Assembly: GCF_000280495.2 (NCBI RefSeq)
Contig: NZ_CP018017.1
Coordinates: 62,001-126,000, forward strand
Length of the DNA: 64,000 nucleotides
Direction: 5' to 3'
Source: Kosakonia radicincitans DSM 16656
GTDB taxonomy: Bacteria > Pseudomonadota > Gammaproteobacteria > Enterobacterales > Enterobacteriaceae
Shown: piece by piece, positions 1-7,737 of the stretch
Position numbering within the stretch: the first letter of the stretch is position 1
Layout of the letters: the number at the start of each line of letters is the position of its first letter
The notes under the pieces: model-generated
What the model saw: the letters and a program-made list of their open reading frames with translations, nothing else
Told to the model about the DNA's origin: nothing
Database searches by the model: none
Position numbers and translations under genes: made by a program

Positions 1-63
1 AATTAGGCCTTGCATGAAGGCTGAAGTTAGGTACTAGTTTCAGTTTGGGAGTGACTGAGGCAC

Positions 64-295
64 TTGTTGTTGTCTACGTGACAACAAAACACCTTTTTCG
101 ACGGACAAAAAAGCCTGCCGCTTATGAGAGCCGCAGGCTATCGAATTTGTTTAGGCGAAAGAAATCCTTGTGAATACCAGGAGGTATTCAGGAGTGGCTT
201 GAGCGCCGAATTTAGAAGGTGTTTAAAGGCAGTTGCCTGAAGTTAAGCGGACTAAGCCGCTATTTAAAGATAATAAAGGATGTGTAATTGGTCAA
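64..295 (-). ncRNA. Structured leader RNA, copy A, with its promoter
   Basis: No gene lies left of position 333. Read on the minus strand, a promoter (-35 TTGACC at 290-295, 17-bp spacer, -10 TATCTT at 267-272) is followed by a chain of stems. These are GCGG/CCGC (247-260); an 8-bp long-range stem AACACCTT (88-95) with AAGGTGTT (216-223); TTCGA (97-101) with TCGAA (141-145); an 8-bp hairpin at 171-190; a terminator-like hairpin (112-139) followed by T's; and an 8-bp hairpin at 67-87. A second copy at 3982-4214 keeps the same order with different stem sequences. It would be the leader of a minus-strand operon that starts left of the window. The function is unknown; attenuation or ligand sensing is inference. 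Confidence 0.6.
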
Positions 296-297
296 GC

Positions 298-326
298 AAA
301 AAAAAAGCCCAGTTTTAAACTGGGCT
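298..326 (-). terminator. Rho-independent terminator after exo
   Basis: A 21-base inverted repeat with AGCCCAGTTT and its complement lies directly after the exo stop codon. On the minus strand it is followed by nine T's. It ends the ssb-bet-exo operon and separates it from the copy A promoter. Confidence 0.85.
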
Positions 327-332
327 CAATAA

Positions 333-1442
333 TTAAAAAACAACGTATTGTTGGGCTGAGTCTGTCTCTTCTGCACCAGGAGATACCAGTACGGAAGTGT
401 CATCCAAAGGAATGTAGACAGTATCAGTCAGAGTTGATTTATATTCATAGGTACTTAACGAATTTCGTACCGATGACTGACCGTAACATTCTGGATGATG
501 TTTGGGGTCAATAGATAATTTATCGCAGATTCGTTTGTAGCTCGGTTTTTCCGGTACGCGAGACTGAAGAAAACGAAAGCCAAAGCCATCGATTCTAACC
601 AGCTCGTTATAGGAAAAGCCAATAGAAGCACCTAGACCCTGGATCAATAAATTGACCGCGTTCTGGTATTCTTCGAACTGCTTTTTCTTTAAAGCCAACT
701 CTTTCTCCATCTGCTGCAATGTTCCAACTTGTCTGGCTATGTCTACCACACGAGCTTCGAGGTCGTCTGGAAGCTTAAAGCCTTGTGTCTGAGACATGAT
801 TTCAGGGTCAGAGATAAGCAAAATATCTTTTTCCTTATCAAACGGTAGAGCTGTTTTTGTCTGAACCTTATTCCAGAAGTATTCGCAGGCAACCTGGACT
901 CGATAAAACGCTTTCTTCGAAGGCATAATTTTAAAGACCTTGGTCTGGTCAGTGGCCGACCAAAACACAAGATACGCCTGGGGTGCGCCTGTTGTCAGCA
1001 GCTGGTGCTGAACTTGCCAGTAGTAATAACGGAATTCTGGCGATTTGGTTTCAAGCTGAAGAATAGAAAGATGTTTGCTCTCGCAAAGATTCTTTATCTC
1101 AAGGATTGAACCATCGTCGAACTGCCCATCCAGCGAAGCAATCATGTAAGGATACTTTTTGTTCCTTACACAGAAAGGCAGGGCGATTTGTCCAATCTCT
1201 TTTTCGCAGTAACTTCTGGCAAGTGCTTCAAGCTTTTTACCAGCATCAACCTGTTTAATGACAGAAAGGTCTTCTGCCTTAATCAGGCCAGCGTATTGCA
1301 AATAGAGTTCGTAGGGCGTTTTAGTTGCACCAGCCTCCTCTAACAGAATAGGGGAGCATGTTGCTGTCACACCAGTTTTACGCCATTCGAGCCATTCCTT
1401 TGAGCCCTGCACAACATCAACGACTTCATAAATGTCAGACAT
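333..1442 (-). CDS. exo: YqaJ/lambda-exonuclease-like recombinase nuclease
   Basis: A 369-residue protein. The N-terminus carries the YqaJ-type motif VQGSKEWLEWRKTGVTAT, followed by the nuclease core SLDGQFDDGSILEIKN (the D...ExK metal-binding pattern). The family degrades one strand of duplex DNA so that a Bet/RecT annealase can load. The C-terminal third is partly coiled coil (KELALKKKQFEEYQ). The ATG at 1442 is preferred to an upstream in-frame GTG because AAGGTG lies nine bases before it. It is the last gene of ssb-bet-exo, as in SXT/IncA/C-type elements. The family call is firm; the polarity and partner are inferred from context. Confidence 0.85.
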   Translation of the reverse strand: MSDIYEVVDVVQGSKEWLEWRKTGVTATCSPILLEEAGATKTPYELYLQYAGLIKAEDLSVIKQVDAGKKLEALARSYCEKEIGQIALPFCVRNKKYPYMIASLDGQFDDGSILEIKNLCESKHLSILQLETKSPEFRYYYWQVQHQLLTTGAPQAYLVFWSATDQTKVFKIMPSKKAFYRVQVACEYFWNKVQTKTALPFDKEKDILLISDPEIMSQTQGFKLPDDLEARVVDIARQVGTLQQMEKELALKKKQFEEYQNAVNLLIQGLGASIGFSYNELVRIDGFGFRFLQSRVPEKPSYKRICDKLSIDPKHHPECYGQSSVRNSLSTYEYKSTLTDTVYIPLDDTSVLVSPGAEETDSAQQYVVF

Positions 1443-1499
1443 AATGATCACCTTAAGATAAATTTAGAAAGTTAAACCGGCAGTTTCCTGCCGGATAAG

Positions 1500-3056
1500 T
1501 TAAGCGGCCAGAAGATCTTCAATAAGACCTTCTACCATTTCTTTTAGAGGGGGAAATGTCACATTGTTGAGAGCGGCATTGAGCCTCACAAAATCAGATG
1601 TATTAACAGCCTCAAGATATAACTTGTGTATTTCCATTGATTCGGCTTGGACTTCACCGACCCATTTGGCCGCGTCGGTTTTAAACTCACCCTTACCCAT
1701 TTTTTCGATGAAGTTAAGTACTTGAGTAAAATCGAAGCTACCTACTGCGTTAGTTAAATGATTTTTGAGAAGTGACCGACGGGATTTTTCTAAAGATAAG
1801 CGAGCGAATGCCAGCTCACTTTCATTCAGATCGAAACTGCTTTTTGCATCGTTTAAAATAGTTTCGTATCCAAGCGTCTTTTCTGCCCGGCTTACTAACT
1901 TTTTAATTCTGCGTTCAGCCCATTTTCTGACCCCGGGATGCTCAGACATTTCTTCATTGGACTGCCCATTGGTTTCTCCGGGTGGAGGGAGAATATCATC
2001 AGCCGAACCATTTACGTCAGCTGGAGGTGTATTTCCCTCAGCCGTATCGTAAACATCGGTTGGTGTATTGCTCTTGATGTCCTGCTGCTCGGTTGAATCA
2101 GGTTCTTCAGGGAGCTTATTAAACTCACCTTCAATAACTTTATCATCAGACTTTGCAGTTCGGATTGTAGTATCCGTATTACCAGCCGTCCTGGCTTCTT
2201 GTCTAACCTCCATTTCAGCTTCAGCAGCTGCGACGGGTATTGTTGCTGTACGGAAACCTTCACCACCAGCAGTGTTCAGATATTCAATCATTGAACTCAG
2301 GCGAGTACGGTTACCAGGAATTAAGTGTATGGTCTGCTTAATAGCTGACTTGAGCACCATCTTCCAAGGGAACTGAGTCCACGGTGAATACTGCCGTTTC
2401 TCCACTTTTGCCCAAGATTCGGATTTCGCCCGAGATTGAGCTAAATCCTGAAGGTCAATGAAAAATACCAGATGACGTCCATCCTTCATTAAATAGTCGA
2501 CATAAGCCCCCCTGAACATGCCTCGATCTCCTAAAGCACCCTGATCGGTGTTTGTGAGAACGAGTCCCCCTTTATAAGCAAAGGGGTCAAATTCGTGGTC
2601 TGGGCTGGAACGACGACCATTGGTTTTAAATGAGTCCTTTTCAAAAACTAATTCAGCCACAATGTCTTCGCATAAACCTTCATCGGTGGCCATCCTGCTG
2701 AGCCCAATATAGGACACGTCAAGAATGACACGACCATCGCGTGGAACCAGGTAAGCCTGCTTCTGCGCCGGGTCAAGAGTAAGGCCGCTACTTGCAAGCT
2801 GAAGGAATGCTGTTTCGAAGGACTTTGGATTATTAACTGCTATGTCAGCCAAGTAGTTATTATTGTTGACAATATGTTTTGCAAAAACGCATTCACGTTC
2901 GAATGAGATGTGAGGTGAACTGGAACCTGCGGATGCAAACATCTTTTCGAGCGACAACATATGTCGAGCAATGCTGTCTATCTTAACGACAATATCGGTG
3001 TTCCCTTTATTGTTGTTTGAGAATGAACCAGAACTACGTGATTTATTTGAGTACAT
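1500..3056 (-). CDS. bet: RecT/Bet-family single-strand annealing protein
   Basis: A 518-residue protein. The N-terminal ~270 residues match the Bet/RecT core: the stretch around FLQLASSGLTLDPAQKQAYL and the following DVSYIGLSRMATDEG are typical of phage recombinases. These anneal complementary single strands and work with a 5'-3' exonuclease. The protein is much longer than lambda Beta (about 260). The extra C-terminal half is an acidic, Pro/Asp/Thr-rich linker (about 300-375) followed by a helical domain of about 130 residues with no recognised family. The GAGGTATAT ribosome site is at the usual distance. It lies between ssb and exo in one operon. Confidence 0.85.
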   Translation of the reverse strand: MYSNKSRSSGSFSNNNKGNTDIVVKIDSIARHMLSLEKMFASAGSSSPHISFERECVFAKHIVNNNNYLADIAVNNPKSFETAFLQLASSGLTLDPAQKQAYLVPRDGRVILDVSYIGLSRMATDEGLCEDIVAELVFEKDSFKTNGRRSSPDHEFDPFAYKGGLVLTNTDQGALGDRGMFRGAYVDYLMKDGRHLVFFIDLQDLAQSRAKSESWAKVEKRQYSPWTQFPWKMVLKSAIKQTIHLIPGNRTRLSSMIEYLNTAGGEGFRTATIPVAAAEAEMEVRQEARTAGNTDTTIRTAKSDDKVIEGEFNKLPEEPDSTEQQDIKSNTPTDVYDTAEGNTPPADVNGSADDILPPPGETNGQSNEEMSEHPGVRKWAERRIKKLVSRAEKTLGYETILNDAKSSFDLNESELAFARLSLEKSRRSLLKNHLTNAVGSFDFTQVLNFIEKMGKGEFKTDAAKWVGEVQAESMEIHKLYLEAVNTSDFVRLNAALNNVTFPPLKEMVEGLIEDLLAA

Positions 3057-3131
3057 ATATACCTCATTAAATTAAATAAATTATAAGATTAAAAAAGAAG
3101 AAGGTTGCTGAGGAATCAGCAACCAGTCATA

Positions 3132-3896
3132 TCAACCGCGAACTGATGAATATGCGTTAGTTAAAGTTACTTGCCCGGAGGAGCTTAATTTTTCATTAAG
3201 TTTCATACGAGCTACAATAACGGCTGCTGTCGAATTATCGGCTGGCAGATTTGTCCAGGCTTGCATGTTGACAGGGTGCTTAGAGGTTGCGGCTTGCGGA
3301 CGTGATGTCTGCACGGCTCTATTCTTAGCATCCAGCTTCGGCGAAGCTTCTGGTATCTTCTCTACTGAATTTTTATTGTTGTCTGGTGATACAGACTCTT
3401 TTCCAGGGTGCAGCTGCTTTTGCTCGGCATATACTGTTCTCCATTTTTCAGAAGCAGTTCTTACCTCTTCATCAGACATTTTCTGCCACTTCATATCGTC
3501 CTTAAGTTTTTGCGCTACTTGAGGGGATAGCGAAGTGACGGTTGATGTAGATGGTGGCTTTACAGTTTCATTTGCACGGGTATCTATTGATTGACCAGTC
3601 TGAATGATTCGAGCCATGAAAACATGAAACTCAGTCCTCATTTGGTCAATACCATGTTTTGTATAACGGAATGATCGAGCTAATGCTTCGATATACAGTT
3701 CGGTATTCATTTGAATATTATCGCGTAGAAAATCCGCGACTTTACCAAATGCTTTTATCGAATAGAACTCGGTCTGAGACTTGCCGCTAATGGACATGTC
3801 ACAGCGCAAACGGAAATAAATATATGAATCTGCATTGTTAGATGCAGGCACATATTTAGGTTCTATCGCAACAATACCCTTTGCTCTGGATTGCAT
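3132..3896 (-). CDS. ssb: Single-stranded DNA-binding protein-like (OB fold)
   Basis: A 254-residue protein. Residues 1-100 look like an OB-fold ssDNA-binding domain (YIYFRLRCDM, FYSIKAFGKVADFLRD, ELYIEALARSFRYTK). They are followed by a long polar, low-complexity tail rich in Ser, Lys and Pro. The classical acidic SSB tip (DDDIPF) is absent; the protein ends SSVRG. It is first in the operon with bet and exo, a set known from SXT/R391 and IncA/C elements, where it supports double-strand-break repair and element recombination. GAGGTAT precedes the ATG. Confidence 0.75.
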   Translation of the reverse strand: MQSRAKGIVAIEPKYVPASNNADSYIYFRLRCDMSISGKSQTEFYSIKAFGKVADFLRDNIQMNTELYIEALARSFRYTKHGIDQMRTEFHVFMARIIQTGQSIDTRANETVKPPSTSTVTSLSPQVAQKLKDDMKWQKMSDEEVRTASEKWRTVYAEQKQLHPGKESVSPDNNKNSVEKIPEASPKLDAKNRAVQTSRPQAATSKHPVNMQAWTNLPADNSTAAVIVARMKLNEKLSSSGQVTLTNAYSSVRG

Positions 3897-3981
3897 AGTT
3901 TATACCTCATAAATTTTTAAATTAAAAAAGTTAAAATGATTTAGTGCTATAGGCACAAAAATTAGAAAGATTTGTGAAGCA

Positions 3982-4214
3982 TCCAGTTAGAGTGCTGGAC
4001 TCACTGTATCCTCAACAAGAGGAAAAACACCTTTTTCGACGGCGCAGAAAACACGATGCATGATGCACCGTGTGTCGAATTCTATGGGCGTAGGGAAGCC
4101 GTGCGAATGAACTTATTCATTCAGGGATGGCGCGTTGCCGAAATAAAGAGTGTTAAAAGAAGTTAAGCGGGATGCCCGCGATATAAGATTATGATACGAC
4201 GTTTGGTTGGTCAA
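3982..4214 (-). ncRNA. Structured leader RNA, copy B, upstream of ssb-bet-exo
   Basis: The gap 3897-4262 holds the second copy of the leader. Minus strand: -35 TTGACC (4209-4214), 17-bp spacer, -10 TAATCT (4186-4191). Then follow GCGGG/CCCGC (4167-4179), the shared GAAGTTAAGCGG block, AACAC (4026-4030) with GTGTT (4150-4154) extended by CTTT/AAAG, TTCGA (4035-4039) with TCGAA (4075-4079), a 7-bp hairpin GAATGAA/TTCATTC (4105-4122), a hairpin at 4051-4073, CCTC/GAGG (4010-4022) and TCCAG/CTGGA (3982-3999). The stems match copy A in position but differ in sequence, which is what a conserved RNA fold would give. The ssb start codon lies about 85 bases beyond the last hairpin. Confidence 0.6.
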
Positions 4215-4224
4215 TCCAGAAAAG

Positions 4225-4252
4225 AAAAAAACCCAGCTTTCGCTGGGTTTTT
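4225..4252 (-). terminator. Terminator after the zinc-finger gene
   Basis: AACCCAGC/GCTGGGTT hairpin with A-tract on one side and T-tract on the other, so it can work in both directions. It closes the minus-strand operon 5437-4263 just upstream of the copy B promoter. Confidence 0.8.
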
Positions 4253-4262
4253 ATAGGGAGGT

Positions 4263-4763
4263 TTAGCATAACAAGCGTTCCAGACGCTTCCATGTTTGGA
4301 TTGCCATGTCGGTTGAAGCATCTGATATCTCTTTATAGAGATCAGTATTTCGCCGTTCATAGTAACCTGGAAAGGTGAGCCTATGCAGGCAATCATCTAA
4401 CTTTGAAAGATCTCCAAAGTCGTGAGCGCCTACATTGATTTTTGCTCTGATTGCCAGTATATCTCCCTCTATTTTCATGAGCTCAATGAGCTCATGCATT
4501 TCGAAGAAAATATTAGACTGATAACGACCAGCATGTTCTTCGCATTCGATGCTATCGCATACGTCACATACTTCAGCGTTACAGGAATGATAACCGCAGT
4601 GATTACACGTATAAGAGAATCTCTGGTTTATTGCCCCTGCAACACAGTCTTCATAAATCCGATGTCGGCAGTCTTTCCCACAATTTTCACACTCTGCAAT
4701 CATTGTGTAATCATCCAGTTCCATACCACCCGGCTCAATGCTACTACCATAGACAATTGTCAT
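4263..4763 (-). CDS. Cysteine-rich putative zinc-binding protein
   Basis: A 166-residue protein from the ATG preceded by GAGGTATAT. The N-terminal half contains several CxxC-type pairs (CENCGKDC, CNHCGYHSC, CDVCDSIEC) arranged like tandem zinc ribbons. The C-terminal half is helical (EMHELIELMKIEGDILAIRAK). No family is recognised. It is the second gene of a two-gene operon headed by the membrane protein at 4826-5437, downstream of the possible third leader RNA. Metal binding is inferred from cysteine spacing only. Confidence 0.6.
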   Translation of the reverse strand: MTIVYGSSIEPGGMELDDYTMIAECENCGKDCRHRIYEDCVAGAINQRFSYTCNHCGYHSCNAEVCDVCDSIECEEHAGRYQSNIFFEMHELIELMKIEGDILAIRAKINVGAHDFGDLSKLDDCLHRLTFPGYYERRNTDLYKEISDASTDMAIQTWKRLERLLC

Positions 4764-4825
4764 AATATACCTCATATATTTAAAAGATTAAAAAGTTAAG
4801 GCTTATAGCCTGAATTAAGAATATT

Positions 4826-5437
4826 TTAGCTTTCGGCGAGTACTTGCATAACCCAAATGCCGCGACGTTTTTCGTTAAGGAGAGTACGATACCCTGTAAC
4901 CTTACCGCTTTCGTCAAACACTTGTGCTTTGTCGGTTCTTACTTCAGACTCTTTCCAGACTGAAACAATATCACCAACTTGTGCTCCACAAGTCTCAACA
5001 GCATTTTTGAGCCCAACAGCCCAAATTTCATGGTCTTTCCCACCACTACGTATTGTGACTAAATACGATTTATCGTTATTAGGATCGTGTTTCCAGTTTT
5101 CGAGACCGTGGTAAACAAGCTTTCCTTCAAAACGATGGTTTGCATATTTGGCTTTGTCATTATTTGACCCAGCCCGAGAAACACCTTCAACCATGTTTCC
5201 ATTAGTTGCTTCATTAGATTTTTTCCCAGACTTGGTAAAGAATGAATTATAAATAACGAGTAAAGCAACAACTACACATACAGTCGCGGTAACAAAACCG
5301 AGACCAGTGAACAGTAAACCGCGTTCCGTTATAAAAATTGCCAGCCAGATTGGGCCAAGGAATCTGATATATTCGGCACGGTAATACACAGCACCAAAAA
5401 ATACGATACCTGCCATTAATGAGATTGGGTCAGACAT
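4826..5437 (-). CDS. Inner-membrane protein with C-terminal small beta domain
   Basis: A 203-residue protein. Hydrophobic segments at about 5-45 and 42-65 suggest two membrane spans, followed by a polar linker. The C-terminal part, with SYLVTIRSGGKDHEIWAVGL and then AQVGDIVSVW, resembles the small beta domain found at the C-terminus of some plasmid relaxases and primases (pattern S-Y-x-V-T ... I-W-x-x-x-L ... G-D-x-V). That resemblance is from memory and weak. First gene of a minus-strand pair. Confidence 0.55.
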   Translation of the reverse strand: MSDPISLMAGIVFFGAVYYRAEYIRFLGPIWLAIFITERGLLFTGLGFVTATVCVVVALLVIYNSFFTKSGKKSNEATNGNMVEGVSRAGSNNDKAKYANHRFEGKLVYHGLENWKHDPNNDKSYLVTIRSGGKDHEIWAVGLKNAVETCGAQVGDIVSVWKESEVRTDKAQVFDESGKVTGYRTLLNEKRRGIWVMQVLAES

Positions 5438-5596
5438 AGATCACCTATAAATTTAGAATGCGAAAATTTAGCTACCTAAAAGGTAAACTAAACGGATGTA
5501 CACAAAACTGCACATCTGTTGATTCGCTGGAGTTAAAAGGATTAACAATTTTTTTTGTTTGGGATTGAGAACCAAAATACCCGTTTGGGTAAGCAA

Positions 5597-5775
5597 AGAG
5601 ACATGTCAGGTTTAACCTAAACACATCAGAGATGCTCGGGCCTGTAGAAGGCGTAGTTAACCCGGGAGGAGGTCATCCGGTGGGCGCTGGTTGAGCGCGA
5701 AATTAACTAGGAAGTTGTGCTGATGTCCGTCAGCTCGGTTCTTATTCATTTAAGCATATTGGTTTAATTTTTCAA
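5597..5775 (-). promoter_or_regulatory. Possible third, divergent structured leader (copy C)
   Basis: In the 437-base gap 5438-5874, the minus strand reads a possible promoter (TTGAAA at 5770-5775, 17 bp, TAAATG at 5747-5752). Then come a hairpin GCTGA/TCAGC and ACAACTTCC, comparable with TTAACTTC in copies A and B. Further on are a stem TAGTTAA/TTAACTA enclosing GCGC/GCGC and CCGG/CCGG, and later AGGTT/AACCT. The segment CTAGTTAATTTCGCGCTCAA is similar to the matching part of copy A. The 3' half does not align well. It would lead the operon starting at 5437. Confidence 0.35.
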
Positions 5776-5874
5776 GTCGGTTTTTCATGGTCATATTGCA
5801 GCCATTTTTCAATGACAACTATCCTGAGTTTTGGCCTAATCAATTGGCATACAAATTAACTCCGAGGTTCTGTT

Positions 5875-6621
5875 ATGGCTAAAGCACCGGTACAAACCGT
5901 AAAACAAGCTAAAAAGAGTGGGGCTCAGGATAACCGAACCCCTAACTCTCGTGTCGAATATTCCAATCCTGAAGCTGTCGTGAAATTTACTCTTCACACC
6001 CAGGAAGGTATTCGGGTACAGTCCCGTAATTTTAACATTATCTCCCAGGCTCTCTTCAATCTGACCAATAACAGCCGAGCCCTTGAACGGCTTGGCACTA
6101 AATACAGTGGTGCGATTGAACGTACACTGAAGGCGGTTAACGAAGTAATCGACATGCCTGAGAAAGAACTGGAAAATAACATTGCTATTCTGAACCGTGC
6201 GGTAAAAGAAGAAGAAGAACGCAGCAGCCTCAATGAAGTCGGGTATACCCATCCAAAAGAACATGAGGTTCGCATCAGAACGCCGCAAGCGCTGCGGGTT
6301 ATCCGCATTATTCAGAACTTTGATAAATTGCACCAGATCATCGATACCCTCTGGTTAAATAACTGTTTTAATCAGGATGAGGTCGAGGAGTTTAAGTCTC
6401 GTCTTCATAATCTCATTCGTGATCTGGCAGCATCACTCAAACGTCACGCGCAGGCATCTGCTGATGAGCTTAATCAGGCCAATGGCCGGGCCGCTGAAAA
6501 AGAATTGGCTGGAAGCACTGAGACAGAACCTACCCAGGTAGACCAGGAAACAAAGGTGTTGCAGGATGCCAGTAATGAAGCGAATGATGATCAGAATGAG
6601 GCCATTAAACGGCAGGCTTAA
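5875..6621 (+). CDS. DUF1845/TIGR03761-like conjugative-element protein
   Basis: A 248-residue protein. The middle region (LHTQEGIRVQSRNFNIISQA ... RIRTPQALRVIRIIQNFDKL) looks like the family called integrating conjugative element protein TIGR03761/DUF1845, which includes AcaB of IncC plasmids. This assignment is by recollection of pattern. Both ends are polar and probably disordered (C-terminus rich in Glu, Asn, Gln). GAGG precedes the ATG by about eight bases. It is transcribed toward traU and shares a bidirectional terminator with it. Confidence 0.55.
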   Translation: MAKAPVQTVKQAKKSGAQDNRTPNSRVEYSNPEAVVKFTLHTQEGIRVQSRNFNIISQALFNLTNNSRALERLGTKYSGAIERTLKAVNEVIDMPEKELENNIAILNRAVKEEEERSSLNEVGYTHPKEHEVRIRTPQALRVIRIIQNFDKLHQIIDTLWLNNCFNQDEVEEFKSRLHNLIRDLAASLKRHAQASADELNQANGRAAEKELAGSTETEPTQVDQETKVLQDASNEANDDQNEAIKRQA

Positions 6622-6641
6622 TTCAACGAAAAACAGAAATT

Positions 6642-6668
6642 AAAAACCCTGCATTGCAGGGTTTTTTT
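6642..6668. terminator. Bidirectional terminator between convergent genes
   Basis: AAAAACCCTGC-AT-TGCAGGGTTTTTTT: a stem with A's on one side and T's on the other. It lies between the DUF1845-like gene (+) and traU (-). Confidence 0.85.
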
Positions 6669-6669
6669 A

Positions 6670-7737
6670 TTACATTGTGCGGCAACAATCTACCCACTGG
6701 AAAATCATGTAGGTGCTGTCCTGGCCTTTACCGGTTGGATAACGGAAAGGCCCACCTTGCCATTGGTATGGGGACTCACCGACCTCATGACTGTTTTTTG
6801 TCTCCGGGGTAGGGTAGAACATATTCAATTTGTACTGTTGCTTTGGCAACGTTGGGTAAATCTTGGAGCGACAAACAGTATCGTTTCCCATCGAACGGTA
6901 GGCCAGTCCACGACGATGTTCTGCGGCCAGCATACGGATCCCGACCAGGCTGGTTGTTCTGGGGGCATCCATACTCCGTACCGATCCAGTTAAAGGATAC
7001 TGCCCACCCCAGGAACCGGCACACCACCAAAGTGAGTCTATTGGCTGTTTACCTGCAAATTGTGCCGCTGCTTCACCGGCGCAAGCCTGCATTGCTATCA
7101 CGTTAGCCACAGCTGCTGATTCCGGGTTCTGGAAGAATGCCAGCATCGTATTATTCCAGGTCGGGTCAATCTCCGTGAAATTAATGATATCAAAATCGCT
7201 GTATGGGTCGGCATTACATTGACCGGGTAGATACATATCCAACATTCTTAATAACGGCATAGCATACATATGTGCGTTGTAGAAACTTATTGAGAAACGC
7301 TCCCGCTGTTCCTCGGCTGCTCCATCGGTCTGCGGGCCAAACTGCAAATCATTACCAAGGTCGAGTGTTACCCCTCCTAGGGATGACATGCACCCGGGTG
7401 TTCTCGTTAACTCGATGAGCTTTCTCGGTTCCCACATCGCGGTCAATACACCCGGGTGATAGACGTTCAATCCATCCTTACAGGCACATACTGTCCCTGA
7501 TGCTGCATTGTCAGGTGCAGTACCTGTCATCGACAGATTAATACCGGCAAGCTTTATCGGGAAAATACAGTTCCAGCAAACATCCGTAATGAGTTTCGCT
7601 GATAAGACTTGGTTATCATGACAGACCTTGTTCTGTACGGGTGATGAAACGTCAGCCGCAAAAACCGGCATAGTAAAAGCCAGACATGCGAGCACCAGGG
7701 TCTTGGGTGATTTCAGAACTGAGAGAATTTTTTTCAT
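6670..7737 (-). CDS. traU: Conjugal transfer protein TraU
   Basis: A 355-residue protein with a signal peptide cleaved after about residue 27 (AFTMPVFAAD). It is cysteine-rich, with the TraU signatures VCWNCIFPIKLAGI, CACKDGL and WWCAGSWGGQYPLTGS. TraU is a periplasmic, disulfide-rich protein needed for DNA transfer in F-type systems. It overlaps the end of the TrbC/TraW gene by four bases, so the two are translationally coupled. It is the last transfer gene of this operon; traN, which follows traU in SXT and F relatives, is not here. Confidence 0.93.
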   Translation of the reverse strand: MKKILSVLKSPKTLVLACLAFTMPVFAADVSSPVQNKVCHDNQVLSAKLITDVCWNCIFPIKLAGINLSMTGTAPDNAASGTVCACKDGLNVYHPGVLTAMWEPRKLIELTRTPGCMSSLGGVTLDLGNDLQFGPQTDGAAEEQRERFSISFYNAHMYAMPLLRMLDMYLPGQCNADPYSDFDIINFTEIDPTWNNTMLAFFQNPESAAVANVIAMQACAGEAAAQFAGKQPIDSLWWCAGSWGGQYPLTGSVRSMDAPRTTSLVGIRMLAAEHRRGLAYRSMGNDTVCRSKIYPTLPKQQYKLNMFYPTPETKNSHEVGESPYQWQGGPFRYPTGKGQDSTYMIFQWVDCCRTM

